DNA from: a bacterium
GTDB lineage: Bacteria; DUMJ01
Assembly: GCA_014360335.1 (NCBI GenBank)
Contig: JACIXS010000419.1
Location: forward strand, 1-48,167
DNA: 48,167 nt
Direction of reading: 5' to 3'
The notes under the pieces were generated by a model that was not told where the DNA came from, made no database searches, and was given only the letters and a program-made list of their open reading frames with translations. Every line of letters starts with the position of its first letter. Within the stretch, counting starts at the first letter, position 1. The position numbers were made by a program, and so were the translations under genes. Shown piece after piece: positions 7,522 through 16,130 of this stretch.

Positions 7522-9351
7522 ATGTGTGGAATAGTTGGATATTTAGGTAAGAAAAAAGCTGTCCCTATTTTGATAGATAATCTAAAGAGACTAGAGTATA
7601 GAGGATACGATTCTGCTGGGGTTGCTGTAATAAAGGATTCTTCTCTAGTTGTAGAGAAAAGTGTTGGGAAATTATCTAAGCTTGAAAGTATAGTTATGCC
7701 AAAAGATTATTCTTCAACTATTGGTGTAGGTCATACTAGATGGGCAACCCATGGAAAGCCATCGGATATAAATGCCCATCCTCATACAGATTGTAAGGGA
7801 GAGATAGCACTTGTCCACAACGGAATTATAGAGAATTATCTGGAGTTGAAAGAGGAACTTATAAGTCGAGGACATAAGTTCCTTTCTGAGACTGACACGG
7901 AAGTAATAGTTCATCTAGTAGAAGAATATTATAAAGGTGATCTACTAGATGCGGTAAAATCAGCGGTTAAGAGATTAGAGGGTTCATATGCTATAGCTGT
8001 CGTCTCTTCAAAAGAGCCAGAAAGGATAGTAGTTGCTAGAAAGGATAGCCCTTTGATATTAGGGATAGGAGAAGGAGAATATTTTGTCGCATCAGATATA
8101 CCTGCGGTACTGAATTATACTCGTAACATCTGGATTCTTGAAAATGGCGAACTAGGAGAAATCACTCTATCTGGCTGTAAGGTCTACGACTTAGAAGGAA
8201 ATGAGAAAAAGAAGGAGACTATGGTTGTTTCATGGGATATCTCTATGGCGGAAAAGGGTGGTTATCCACACTTTATGATAAAGGAGATACATGAACAACC
8301 AAATGCTCTCCGAGAGACCTTTAGAGGTAGGGTAGGGAGCGATGGGCTAGTTAAGTTAGACTTCAAGAATATTACTATAGAAGAGTTGAGAAATCTTAAT
8401 AAGCTCTATTTTGTAGCCTGTGGAACCGCATATCATGCAGGCCTTGTGGGCAAATATCTTATAGAGAGGTTCGTTCGTATACCTGTAGAGGCGGATATAG
8501 CGAGTGAGTTTAGATATCGTGACCCAATCTTTGAGAAGAACAGTCTAATGATAGTTATAAGTCAGTCCGGAGAGACGGCTGATACTTTAGCTGCTCTAAG
8601 GATGGCTAAGGAGAATGGAGTTAAGGTTGTAGCTATATGCAATGTTGTGGGAAGTTCCATAGCAAGAGAATCCGATGATGTCTTATATACATATGCAGGA
8701 CCAGAGATTGCTGTTGCATCTACAAAAGCCTATACATCCCAATTAATGGTTATCTATCTATTGATGTTACTCTTAGCTCAGGTAAAAGGGACTTTACCTT
8801 TAGATAAGGTCAGAGAGTTTGTAGAGGACCTTAGAAGGATACCAGATATTGCTTCTAAAGTCCTAAAAGATTTAGAGCCTGCAATCATCGATTTCTCTAA
8901 GAGATACTATAAAGCTCATGATGTCTTCTTTATAGGACGTGGTTTAGATTATGCCCTTAGTCTAGAAGGAGCTCTAAAACTTAAAGAGATATCCTATATC
9001 CATGCAGAAGCTTATGCAGCAGGAGAACTTAAGCATGGTCCCTTGTCCCTACTGGAAGAAGGGGTTCCTGTAATATGCCTTGCTACTCAAAGGTATCTTT
9101 TGGATAAGATGATAAGTAACATAAAGGAGGTAAAGGCTAGAGAGGCTATAGCTATAGGTTTCGGTATAGAAGGAACAGAAGACCTTAAAGATGTATGCGA
9201 TGAAGTATTCTATGTTCCAAAGGTTAATGATATCTATGCCTCTGTCATAACTGTGATTCCTCTACAGCTTATTGCTTACTATATGGCTAAAGAGAGAGGC
9301 TGTGATATAGATCAGCCTAGAAACTTGGCAAAATCTGTTACGGTAGAGTAA
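7522..9351 (+). CDS. glmS: Glutamine--fructose-6-phosphate aminotransferase (isomerizing)
   Basis: A 609-residue GlmS of normal length. It starts MCGIVGYLG, so Cys2 becomes the N-terminal nucleophile of the glutaminase domain (about residues 1-240), with RLEYRGYDSAG and the TRWATHG motif. Two SIS sugar-isomerase domains follow (about 285-425 and 455-600), and the C-terminus LAKSVTVE is the standard GlmS ending. It makes glucosamine-6-phosphate from fructose-6-phosphate and glutamine, the first step to UDP-GlcNAc for cell wall and any lipopolysaccharide. AAGGAGG lies seven bases before the ATG. I see no glmS ribozyme-like region: the gap to the TRAP gene is only 12 bases, far too short. Confidence 0.97.
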   Translation: MCGIVGYLGKKKAVPILIDNLKRLEYRGYDSAGVAVIKDSSLVVEKSVGKLSKLESIVMPKDYSSTIGVGHTRWATHGKPSDINAHPHTDCKGEIALVHNGIIENYLELKEELISRGHKFLSETDTEVIVHLVEEYYKGDLLDAVKSAVKRLEGSYAIAVVSSKEPERIVVARKDSPLILGIGEGEYFVASDIPAVLNYTRNIWILENGELGEITLSGCKVYDLEGNEKKKETMVVSWDISMAEKGGYPHFMIKEIHEQPNALRETFRGRVGSDGLVKLDFKNITIEELRNLNKLYFVACGTAYHAGLVGKYLIERFVRIPVEADIASEFRYRDPIFEKNSLMIVISQSGETADTLAALRMAKENGVKVVAICNVVGSSIARESDDVLYTYAGPEIAVASTKAYTSQLMVIYLLMLLLAQVKGTLPLDKVREFVEDLRRIPDIASKVLKDLEPAIIDFSKRYYKAHDVFFIGRGLDYALSLEGALKLKEISYIHAEAYAAGELKHGPLSLLEEGVPVICLATQRYLLDKMISNIKEVKAREAIAIGFGIEGTEDLKDVCDEVFYVPKVNDIYASVITVIPLQLIAYYMAKERGCDIDQPRNLAKSVTVE

Positions 9352-9368
9352 TTACTGAAGGTGAAAAA

Positions 9369-10712
9369 ATGTTTTTGAATGTTCGTGATTTTGGAGCACT
9401 TGGTAATGGATTGGTAAAAGACACTAGAGCTTTCAAAGAGGCTATTATAAGATGTGAGAATCAAGGTGGAGGAACGATTTATGTTCCTCCAGGTGTCTAT
9501 CTTATAGAACCAATTCATCTAAAGAGTAACATAACGCTATATCTTGATAGTGGTGCTGTCTTGAAGTTTTCTCAGGACCTGGAGGATTTTCCTCTAGTAT
9601 ATACAAGATGGGAAGGGGAGGAACAAGAGGTTTACTCCCCATTAATATACGGAGAGAATGCTGAGAATATCTCAATTATCGGTTTTGGGACGATCGATGG
9701 CCAAGGAACTATTTGGTGGCAACTTCATAGAGAGAAAAGATTAAAATACCCAAGACCGAGAACGATTTGTTTCTATAAGTGCAAGAATATTACAGTAGAT
9801 GGAGTAAGAATTATAAATTCTCCAAGCTGGACGATAAATCCAATTGGATGCATTAATGTAACCGTTCATAATGTAAAGATTCAAAATCCTTACCATTCAC
9901 CAAATACAGATGGTATTAATCCAGAATCTTGTAAGGGTGTTATTATATCTGACTGTTATATAGATGTTGGTGATGACTGTGTTACACTGAAGTCTGGAAC
10001 AGAGGACTGTAAAGAGAAAATTCCCTGCGAAGATATAGCTATTACAAATTGCATAATGGTTCATGGCCACGGTGGAGTTGTTATTGGTAGTGAAATGAGT
10101 GGTGGAGTTAGGAATGTAGTAGTGTCGAATTGTATATTCGAAGGGACAGACCGAGGGATTAGGATAAAAACTAGGAGAGGTAGAGGTGGAGTAGTTGAGG
10201 ACATTAGAGTCTCTAATATTATTATGAAGGATGTGATGTGCCCATTCGCCTTTTATATGTATTATCACTGTGGAAAAGGTGGCAATGAAAAGAAGGTATG
10301 GGATAAGTCTCCATATCCTATTGATGAATCAACTCCTGTGGTTAGAAGAGTATATATAAGTGACGTTATAGTGAGGCAGGCAAGGGCATCTGCAGGTTTC
10401 CTATATGGACTTACAGAGATGCCAATTAGAGATGTCGTATTCTCAAATGTAGTGATTGAGATGGCAGATAATCCTACTCCTGAGATTCCTGCTATGATGA
10501 GCTTTATTGAGCCGATGGCAAAGAGAGGCTTTATTATAAATACAGTAGAAGATATTCGTTTCTTAAATGTATCTGTTTGCAATCAGATCGGGCCTGCATT
10601 TGAGCTTAAGAATTGTAGAGGCGTGGAGTTTAGTAGTTGTAGTTCGAATAGTACAAAAGAGTATAAGGAACTTCTAAGTTTAGAGGAAGTAGAAGGCATT
10701 GTGGCTAAGTGA
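9369..10712 (+). CDS. Glycoside hydrolase family 28 (polygalacturonase-like), cytoplasmic
   Basis: A 447-residue right-handed beta-helix enzyme. It begins with the pectate-lyase-superfamily motif VRDFGALGNG and carries the GH28 catalytic set: NTDG at about residue 179, GDDC at about 201, GHGG at about 233 and RIK at about 264. The three Asp residues of NTDG and GDDC are the expected catalytic acids and base. There is no signal peptide, so it probably acts in the cytoplasm on imported galacturonate-containing oligomers, as exo-acting GH28 enzymes of thermophiles do. It lies 17 bases after glmS on the same strand and faces a minus-strand sugar-use block across a shared terminator. Confidence 0.92.
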   Translation: MFLNVRDFGALGNGLVKDTRAFKEAIIRCENQGGGTIYVPPGVYLIEPIHLKSNITLYLDSGAVLKFSQDLEDFPLVYTRWEGEEQEVYSPLIYGENAENISIIGFGTIDGQGTIWWQLHREKRLKYPRPRTICFYKCKNITVDGVRIINSPSWTINPIGCINVTVHNVKIQNPYHSPNTDGINPESCKGVIISDCYIDVGDDCVTLKSGTEDCKEKIPCEDIAITNCIMVHGHGGVVIGSEMSGGVRNVVVSNCIFEGTDRGIRIKTRRGRGGVVEDIRVSNIIMKDVMCPFAFYMYYHCGKGGNEKKVWDKSPYPIDESTPVVRRVYISDVIVRQARASAGFLYGLTEMPIRDVVFSNVVIEMADNPTPEIPAMMSFIEPMAKRGFIINTVEDIRFLNVSVCNQIGPAFELKNCRGVEFSSCSSNSTKEYKELLSLEEVEGIVAK

Positions 10713-10743
10713 TTTTTAACATCTGGTATTTGTAGTATAGTCG

Positions 10744-10788
10744 AAGATAAAAGAGCGAGGACTAACTAAAAACTCGCTCTTTTATCTT
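10744..10788. terminator. Bidirectional intrinsic terminator
   Basis: A perfect 16-bp inverted repeat (arms 10744-10759 and 10773-10788, 13-base loop) with a GC-rich core GAGCGAG/CTCGCTC and A/T-rich outer ends. It sits between the converging GH28 gene and the URO-D-like gene and can serve both strands. Confidence 0.88.
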
Positions 10789-10797
10789 TAGCTGATT

Positions 10798-11928
10798 TTA
10801 TTTTATCCAGCCAGTAAGCTTAGCTAATAATCTTGTATATTCTATAAAATTCTGCCAAGAAATGTCTGGTGGAACACCATGGTCACAACCAGGAATATAT
10901 CCTCCATCTTCTAAAAGAGGAGGAACAACTCTCATAACCTCTTCTTCCATAGTTTTTCCACCTTTTGCTATAGCCCTCTTATCTATACCACCTATGTAAG
11001 CCATATTTTTACCAAATTTTTTTCTGAATTCTACTATATCATTACCTGCTGCTACCTCTATTGGGGTGCAACAGTTAATTCCAAGTTCTATCCATAATGG
11101 AATGAGTTCACCTATATAGCCATCGGAATCGATAGAAATTATAGGACACCCACTTTTTCTAATCTCTGGTATCCACTTCTCGTATGCAGGAAACAGAAAC
11201 TCTCTTACCATTTTAGGAGAGATCATACTGTGTCCTTTGTAAGCCATATCTTCAGAAAATACTATATAATCTAACTTAACTCTATCTAAGATTGGTCTTA
11301 GTACCTCTAGGACAAAGTTAGCCCAAAAATTAACCATCTCATGAACAAAATCTGGTTGCTCAATCATAAAGATACACAGGTTTTCTAATCCGCACCATTC
11401 TCTCAACTGCCAAAAAGGTCCATTAATACCTAAGCTTAGAACGTAATCTCTATCCTGGACCTGTTTGCATCTATCTTCAAAATCCTCCGGAAATCTTCCT
11501 GGGGTTTTAGGGTTATAACGTTTTTTCATCTCTTCCCAATCTGAATATGTCTCAACTGGGAATTTATGCCATTTTCTAGTAACAAAATCTTTGGCGTATC
11601 TTAAGTATGTAAAGTCATACTGGTCTGATATTTCTACTATTGCCCCCATCCAATCTTGAACTATATAGTGTCCATCTTTATGTTCTAATATCTTTTCCTC
11701 AAATTGTGGTATCATCTTAAAGGAAACCCCAAGGTCTACCTGAGGTTTTGTCTTTTCCTCTTCTATACCGAGTATCTCTAACAGAGCAGAATAATAATGT
11801 TTCCCTTCAGGAAGCCCTTCTTCTCTCCATCTCTTTAATGTCGATTCTCTCGGTCCACCTGGCATTAAGGGAACCTTATCCGGTTTTCCAAATGTTAATG
11901 TTTCTATGAATCTTTCTCTAGGTGTCAT
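10798..11928 (-). CDS. URO-D family protein (not heme HemE)
   Basis: A 376-residue member of the uroporphyrinogen decarboxylase/MtaA superfamily, beginning MTPRERFIETLTFGKPDKVP, the typical opening of the family. The second half shows the TIM-barrel pattern (YIVFSEDMAYKG, ISIDSDGYIGELI, MAYIGGIDKRAIA). No other heme genes are nearby and it sits in a carbohydrate block directly after a Gfo/Idh dehydrogenase (four-base overlap), so a role in heme synthesis is unlikely. Related proteins are common next to sugar-oxidoreductase genes in Thermotogae and Planctomycetes, with unknown substrate. The zinc HxC motif of corrinoid methyltransferases is not evident. The start is supported by AGGAGG four to five bases upstream. 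Confidence 0.85.
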   Translation of the reverse strand: MTPRERFIETLTFGKPDKVPLMPGGPRESTLKRWREEGLPEGKHYYSALLEILGIEEEKTKPQVDLGVSFKMIPQFEEKILEHKDGHYIVQDWMGAIVEISDQYDFTYLRYAKDFVTRKWHKFPVETYSDWEEMKKRYNPKTPGRFPEDFEDRCKQVQDRDYVLSLGINGPFWQLREWCGLENLCIFMIEQPDFVHEMVNFWANFVLEVLRPILDRVKLDYIVFSEDMAYKGHSMISPKMVREFLFPAYEKWIPEIRKSGCPIISIDSDGYIGELIPLWIELGINCCTPIEVAAGNDIVEFRKKFGKNMAYIGGIDKRAIAKGGKTMEEEVMRVVPPLLEDGGYIPGCDHGVPPDISWQNFIEYTRLLAKLTGWIK

Positions 11929-13145
11929 ACTACGCCTCCTAATAGTTCTTTAACTCTAATAGCGCTACCAGTAGCTATAGATTTATTAGCAGAGATACCT
12001 ATTATTATTGACATAGCTCCTGCTTTTGAGTCTGCCATATGCCCTAAAGGGTCTGGTAGATTCTCTATAAATAACATTCTTTGAAGTCTTTCATCTGCTC
12101 CCCAATGACCTCCTAGGACTTTCTGTATCTCGTAAGTTATTATTTCGTTCTTTCTATTAAAGACCTTTATATACTGATTTGGTTCTCTAACGTAATGTCC
12201 ACTGTGAAACTCTTCTCCTTCCATCCTTCCCTCTGTTCCATTGATTGATATCCTCCAACCCTCATATGGACTATATGCCACAAGAGAATAAGTTAGTATA
12301 GTGCCTTTTGAATACTTTACATTTACACTCATCGTATCTTCGATATCTATCTCTGGAGAGAATACACACCTATCACGGTAGTACCCATCTATATGTTCTG
12401 CTTCAAAGTAGAATTCCTTCATAAAAGGGTCCTTAGAATAATCTACAAAAAATTCACAAGACCCTTTATATTTACAGGTTAAACATCGTTCCCCCCGTTC
12501 TTCTCTCGTTGGTCCGTAGAATCTTCTTGAGCCAAATGCATAGATAATCTCAGGAACCTCTTCTATCCACCAATTTATCACGTCAAAGTGATGGGTAGCT
12601 TTGTGAACTAATAGCCCTCCTGAATTTTCCTTTCTCCTATGCCATCTTCGAAAATAATCTGCTCCATGTCTAGTGTCTAAAAACCATTCAAAGTCTACAC
12701 TTAAGATTTCTCCTATGACCCTTTCTTTTAATAGTTCCTTTATCCTTGTTACATATGGGTTAAATCGATAGTTAAATGTTACAGTTATCTTCTTACCTGT
12801 CTTCTTTTCTGTCTCTAACATAGCCTTACACTTTTCTTCATCTATAGTCATAGGTTTCTCTACAATTACATCACATCCTGCATTCATAGCCCTTATGGCA
12901 TATTCGTGGTGATATCTATCTATAGTTGTAACTATTACACAATCCGGTTTTGTTTCCTCTATCATCCTATCAAAATCTTCAAATACTGGTACCCCTCCAC
13001 AGTGAGTACTTATATATTCTGCTCTTTTTTTATTTATATCAAATATCCCTACCAATTTGGCATAATCTTTAAACTTCTCTACAATTGGAAGGGCATACAT
13101 ATGAAATCCTCTACTACTTGCCCCAGCTAATGCGTATCTTTTCAT
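11925..13145 (-). CDS. Gfo/Idh/MocA family NAD(P)-dependent oxidoreductase
   Basis: A 406-residue oxidoreductase. The N-terminal Rossmann domain has LAGASSRGFH at about residues 6-15 and the EKPMTIDE motif at about 96-103, whose Lys is the catalytic residue of the family; HKATHHFDVINWW supplies the catalytic His region. The C-terminal domain contains an unusual cysteine set, CLTCKYKGSC at about residues 218-227 plus another Cys about 30 residues on, which may bind a metal. The family oxidises or reduces sugars, uronates and cyclitols. It lies in the minus-strand carbohydrate operon, 19 bases downstream of the esterase-like gene, with AAGGAGG before its ATG. Confidence 0.9.
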   Translation of the reverse strand: MKRYALAGASSRGFHMYALPIVEKFKDYAKLVGIFDINKKRAEYISTHCGGVPVFEDFDRMIEETKPDCVIVTTIDRYHHEYAIRAMNAGCDVIVEKPMTIDEEKCKAMLETEKKTGKKITVTFNYRFNPYVTRIKELLKERVIGEILSVDFEWFLDTRHGADYFRRWHRRKENSGGLLVHKATHHFDVINWWIEEVPEIIYAFGSRRFYGPTREERGERCLTCKYKGSCEFFVDYSKDPFMKEFYFEAEHIDGYYRDRCVFSPEIDIEDTMSVNVKYSKGTILTYSLVAYSPYEGWRISINGTEGRMEGEEFHSGHYVREPNQYIKVFNRKNEIITYEIQKVLGGHWGADERLQRMLFIENLPDPLGHMADSKAGAMSIIIGISANKSIATGSAIRVKELLGGVV

Positions 13146-13164
13146 TGTTTATTTCCTCCTTTGG

Positions 13165-15150
13165 CTAGTACTTATAAACTTCTACATTACCCAATCTGTC
13201 TATCTTAGCTATCTCCCCTTTAGCATCTCTTGGATTGACTATTGTAACTTTTCTATCACTTATAGAAAATATAAGATCTTCTATGTCGAAATATCTAGCT
13301 ATCCCATATATCTCTAGCCTTGGGTCATACCTGTAATATTTAGAAGAGATAATGTCTTTGTAGGAGTAAAGTAAGTCTTCCAGATATACCTCTTCTACCT
13401 CTCTATTTATTACACTTACAAATAGTGCATATATAGCACTTATCCCCTTTCCTGCTACCGCAATAGCTATATTGGGATCGAGTCCTTTTATATACTCAAT
13501 AGCTCTCAATACATCAAATACCCTTAATGATGTCATAGACGTTCCAAGCATCATTAGGTCAAAATTTAACTTATATTCTGTTCCGTAATATTCATAGAAG
13601 TTATGGAGATTTATATCCCTACATCTTACAGAGCCTATTCCTCTAGGGTCAAATACGAAGACATCTCCTTTAGTAAGGAACTGTCTAATTAGGTCGAATT
13701 CCTTCTGTATCCCATTGGTCCCTTCATCAAGTATTAGTATAGTACACCTTTTCCTATCTTTCCCTTCTATATATACTCCTGCTGTAGCTATATCTTTTTC
13801 AGTAAACATAAATATCTTTTTATACTTAAGGCTACTATTATAGAAATTAAAAGACCCTTCTTCTATAGTTCTTGGATATAAAGGTTTACTATCCTTTGGA
13901 AGATTTAGTATCTCTAATAGCTTCTCTCTTATCTTTTCTTTATCAGATATCCTTTCATGGTTTTTCTCAAAATACTCATAGTTTAACGCAGAGATATCCT
14001 TAGCGGACTCAAACTCAGCTAAAACCTGACCTGTTTTGGTGCATCTTAATATCTCCTCTTTCTCTATCTCTATGTGCTCTTTTATTTTAGCCTCTTCTCC
14101 TTTTAGATGTTTTACAAACCACTTTACTGCCTCTTGCCTAAGTTCATCATTATAGCTATGAGTCCCCTTAGCTATGTATAGCTTTATGTTTTCCTCTTTG
14201 TTATACAGCCTATAAACTTTTTTAGCCCTCTCATAAGAATCTATAGTTCCTTCTATACAGAAGAAGTCAGAATCTACCGCCCCTATCATTACTGGCTTAG
14301 GCGCAAAACAGGAGATAAAATCATCATAGTTTAGTCCCATCACTATAGCTTTAAAGATATTCTGTTCACTATCATGAGCCTGTCCTGTTTTCATATACTC
14401 TTCTCTAGAAGTAATATATGTGCAAGGAACTGCCACTTTTATTTGTGGTTCTACTAACATTAAATATGAGCTTTGGGTACCCCCTCCTGAGTTTCCAGTT
14501 AATCCTATTCTTGTTGAATCTACCTCCGGTAATGATTCTAAAAGATCAATAGCTCTTATTAGGTCCCAGATAAAGTATCTTGCTATATTAGCACCTACTA
14601 AAGTGCACTGTAGCCCTGCATATGAATGTTCCATTGTTCCCCATCTTATTATGGTTCTTTTTAGTTCTCTATCATAGTACTGCATCCTTTCTCCCTGTCC
14701 TACAGGGTCCACAGCAAGAACTATGAAGCCGTTATTAACAAGTTCTACACAGACCTTTTGATACTCTGGGCAGGCTTTTGCCGATTCCCAATGTCCACAG
14801 GCAAATAAAATAGCAGGAAGTTTACCATTTATTCCTTTAGGCATATAGAGATTAGCAGTTACATAAAAGTTGGGAACGCTTTGGAATATTATCTTTTTTA
14901 TAATATAAGAATCCTTTTCAATTACGCCAGTGTATAATGGATTTAGCTCTGTCTTTTCTATGTCTAAACCGCCTATAGCCTCTATAAAGTAATTTCTTAT
15001 CCTTTCTCTCCTTTTTTCGAACTCTTCTATACTACTTATACTATTCTTTTCTATCGCTTCCTTTTTAAAATATTCAAAAGCTTTCCTTTTTACATATTCG
15101 GGTAGTTGATTCTCTACGTCATAGTATCCATCCAAGAATGGTCTAAACAT
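13165..15150 (-). CDS. Two-domain alpha/beta hydrolase (acetyl-xylan-esterase-like)
   Basis: A 661-residue protein made of two alpha/beta-hydrolase-like halves. The first (about 60-350) keeps a catalytic set: nucleophile S221 in LTGNSGGGTQS, a probable acid in GAVDSDFF and H331 in KGTHSYN; FACGHWESAKA forms the oxyanion region. The second half (about 400-661) has the fold pattern (FVFDPRGIGS) but its nucleophile elbow reads VAGKGISA, without a Ser at the expected place, so it looks catalytically dead. Similar tandem proteins occur in polysaccharide-use clusters and are thought to remove ester groups from sugars. There is no signal peptide, so it is cytoplasmic. Ten bases separate it from the isomerase gene upstream. 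Confidence 0.82.
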   Translation of the reverse strand: MFRPFLDGYYDVENQLPEYVKRKAFEYFKKEAIEKNSISSIEEFEKRRERIRNYFIEAIGGLDIEKTELNPLYTGVIEKDSYIIKKIIFQSVPNFYVTANLYMPKGINGKLPAILFACGHWESAKACPEYQKVCVELVNNGFIVLAVDPVGQGERMQYYDRELKRTIIRWGTMEHSYAGLQCTLVGANIARYFIWDLIRAIDLLESLPEVDSTRIGLTGNSGGGTQSSYLMLVEPQIKVAVPCTYITSREEYMKTGQAHDSEQNIFKAIVMGLNYDDFISCFAPKPVMIGAVDSDFFCIEGTIDSYERAKKVYRLYNKEENIKLYIAKGTHSYNDELRQEAVKWFVKHLKGEEAKIKEHIEIEKEEILRCTKTGQVLAEFESAKDISALNYEYFEKNHERISDKEKIREKLLEILNLPKDSKPLYPRTIEEGSFNFYNSSLKYKKIFMFTEKDIATAGVYIEGKDRKRCTILILDEGTNGIQKEFDLIRQFLTKGDVFVFDPRGIGSVRCRDINLHNFYEYYGTEYKLNFDLMMLGTSMTSLRVFDVLRAIEYIKGLDPNIAIAVAGKGISAIYALFVSVINREVEEVYLEDLLYSYKDIISSKYYRYDPRLEIYGIARYFDIEDLIFSISDRKVTIVNPRDAKGEIAKIDRLGNVEVYKY

Positions 15151-15160
15151 TCTTATCCTC

Positions 15161-16054
15161 TTAAATATCTAACTTTTGTGCTAAGTCTTCTAGGAATTTT
15201 TTGGAATCTATATATGCCTTTTCTATATCTGGAACATTTCCTATGTCTATGGCTATATAACCTTGATAGTTATGCTTTTTAAGGGCTAAGAATATTCCTT
15301 CCCAATCTATATTTCCCTTTCCTAGAGGAAGATGCTCATTAATTTTCCCATCGTTATCAGATACATGGAGATAGAATATTCTATTCCCCAGTTTCTCCAC
15401 TGAAAGAGGTAGAATCTCCTTTTGAGCATTCTGATGCCCAGTATCTAGTACAGCTCCAAAATTATCACTCTTTACATGGTCCATCAATCTAAGAAGGGCA
15501 TCTGTATTACTTATAATTTCTCCAACCCTTGGTTCTAAGCAGAACTTTAATCCAGCGGATTTAGCTGTCTCACTGGCAAACCTAAAACTATCTACCAATA
15601 CATCCCAGAGCTTATTCCAATCAAACTGAGGGTCTATCTTTACTTTATATTGCTTCCCATAACTTATGCTTTCTTTATAAGGAACTTCACCTATAAACTC
15701 TAGAGGTGGTGTATAACTATCAGTCTGTATAGTCTCACAGTCGAAGTATTTGGCCAACTCTACGCCTAACATATAGAGATCCTTTGCCTTTTTTCTCTTC
15801 TCTTCATCTAGACTTACAATATCTGGGATAATAGGGCAGAAGTTTATTATCTTTACTCCAAGATTTCTACAATACTTTTTTATCTTCTCTCTATTGTTAT
15901 ATACCTCTTTTAGATTTTCCTCCCTTACTCCTTCTAGCTCTACATATTCAAATCCCATATCTGCCATCTCTTTTAATGCCTTAAAGATGTTTTCCATACT
16001 TGGCGGATATCCATATTTACTAATCGCATACAGCCAGCAACAACTAATCTTCAT
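15161..16054 (-). CDS. Sugar phosphate isomerase/epimerase-like TIM-barrel protein
   Basis: A 297-residue protein of the xylose-isomerase-like TIM-barrel (AP endonuclease 2) superfamily. Expected metal-ligand strands are visible: FEYVELEGV near residue 35, FCLEPRVGE near 170, FGAVLDTGHQN near 200, FYLHVSDNDG near 229 and the C-terminal GYIAIDIG. The family includes ketose 3-epimerases, inosose isomerases and related enzymes; the substrate here is not predictable. It follows the solute-binding protein gene in the same direction after a hairpin, consistent with a shared carbohydrate pathway. The ATG is preceded by AAGGAGG. Confidence 0.88.
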   Translation of the reverse strand: MKISCCWLYAISKYGYPPSMENIFKALKEMADMGFEYVELEGVREENLKEVYNNREKIKKYCRNLGVKIINFCPIIPDIVSLDEEKRKKAKDLYMLGVELAKYFDCETIQTDSYTPPLEFIGEVPYKESISYGKQYKVKIDPQFDWNKLWDVLVDSFRFASETAKSAGLKFCLEPRVGEIISNTDALLRLMDHVKSDNFGAVLDTGHQNAQKEILPLSVEKLGNRIFYLHVSDNDGKINEHLPLGKGNIDWEGIFLALKKHNYQGYIAIDIGNVPDIEKAYIDSKKFLEDLAQKLDI

Positions 16055-16090
16055 AACTAAGCCTCCTTCTTAAATTTTATTGTTTAAATT

Positions 16091-16122
16091 ATGGGGGAAG
16101 AAGTGCTCTCTTCCTCCCCCAT
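16091..16122 (-). terminator. GC-rich hairpin downstream of the solute-binding protein gene
   Basis: Two 13-base arms (16091-16103 and 16110-16122) around a six-base loop; the one mismatch becomes a G-U pair only in minus-strand RNA, so the hairpin suits that direction. The U-run after it is weak, so it may be a leaky terminator or mRNA stabiliser that keeps the binding-protein transcript more abundant than the genes downstream. Confidence 0.7.
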
Positions 16123-16130
16123 AAAGCTAA

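Noticed and set aside
10798-11928. URO-D-like gene as hemE
   Set aside because: Context is sugar use, it overlaps a Gfo/Idh gene, and no heme genes are present.
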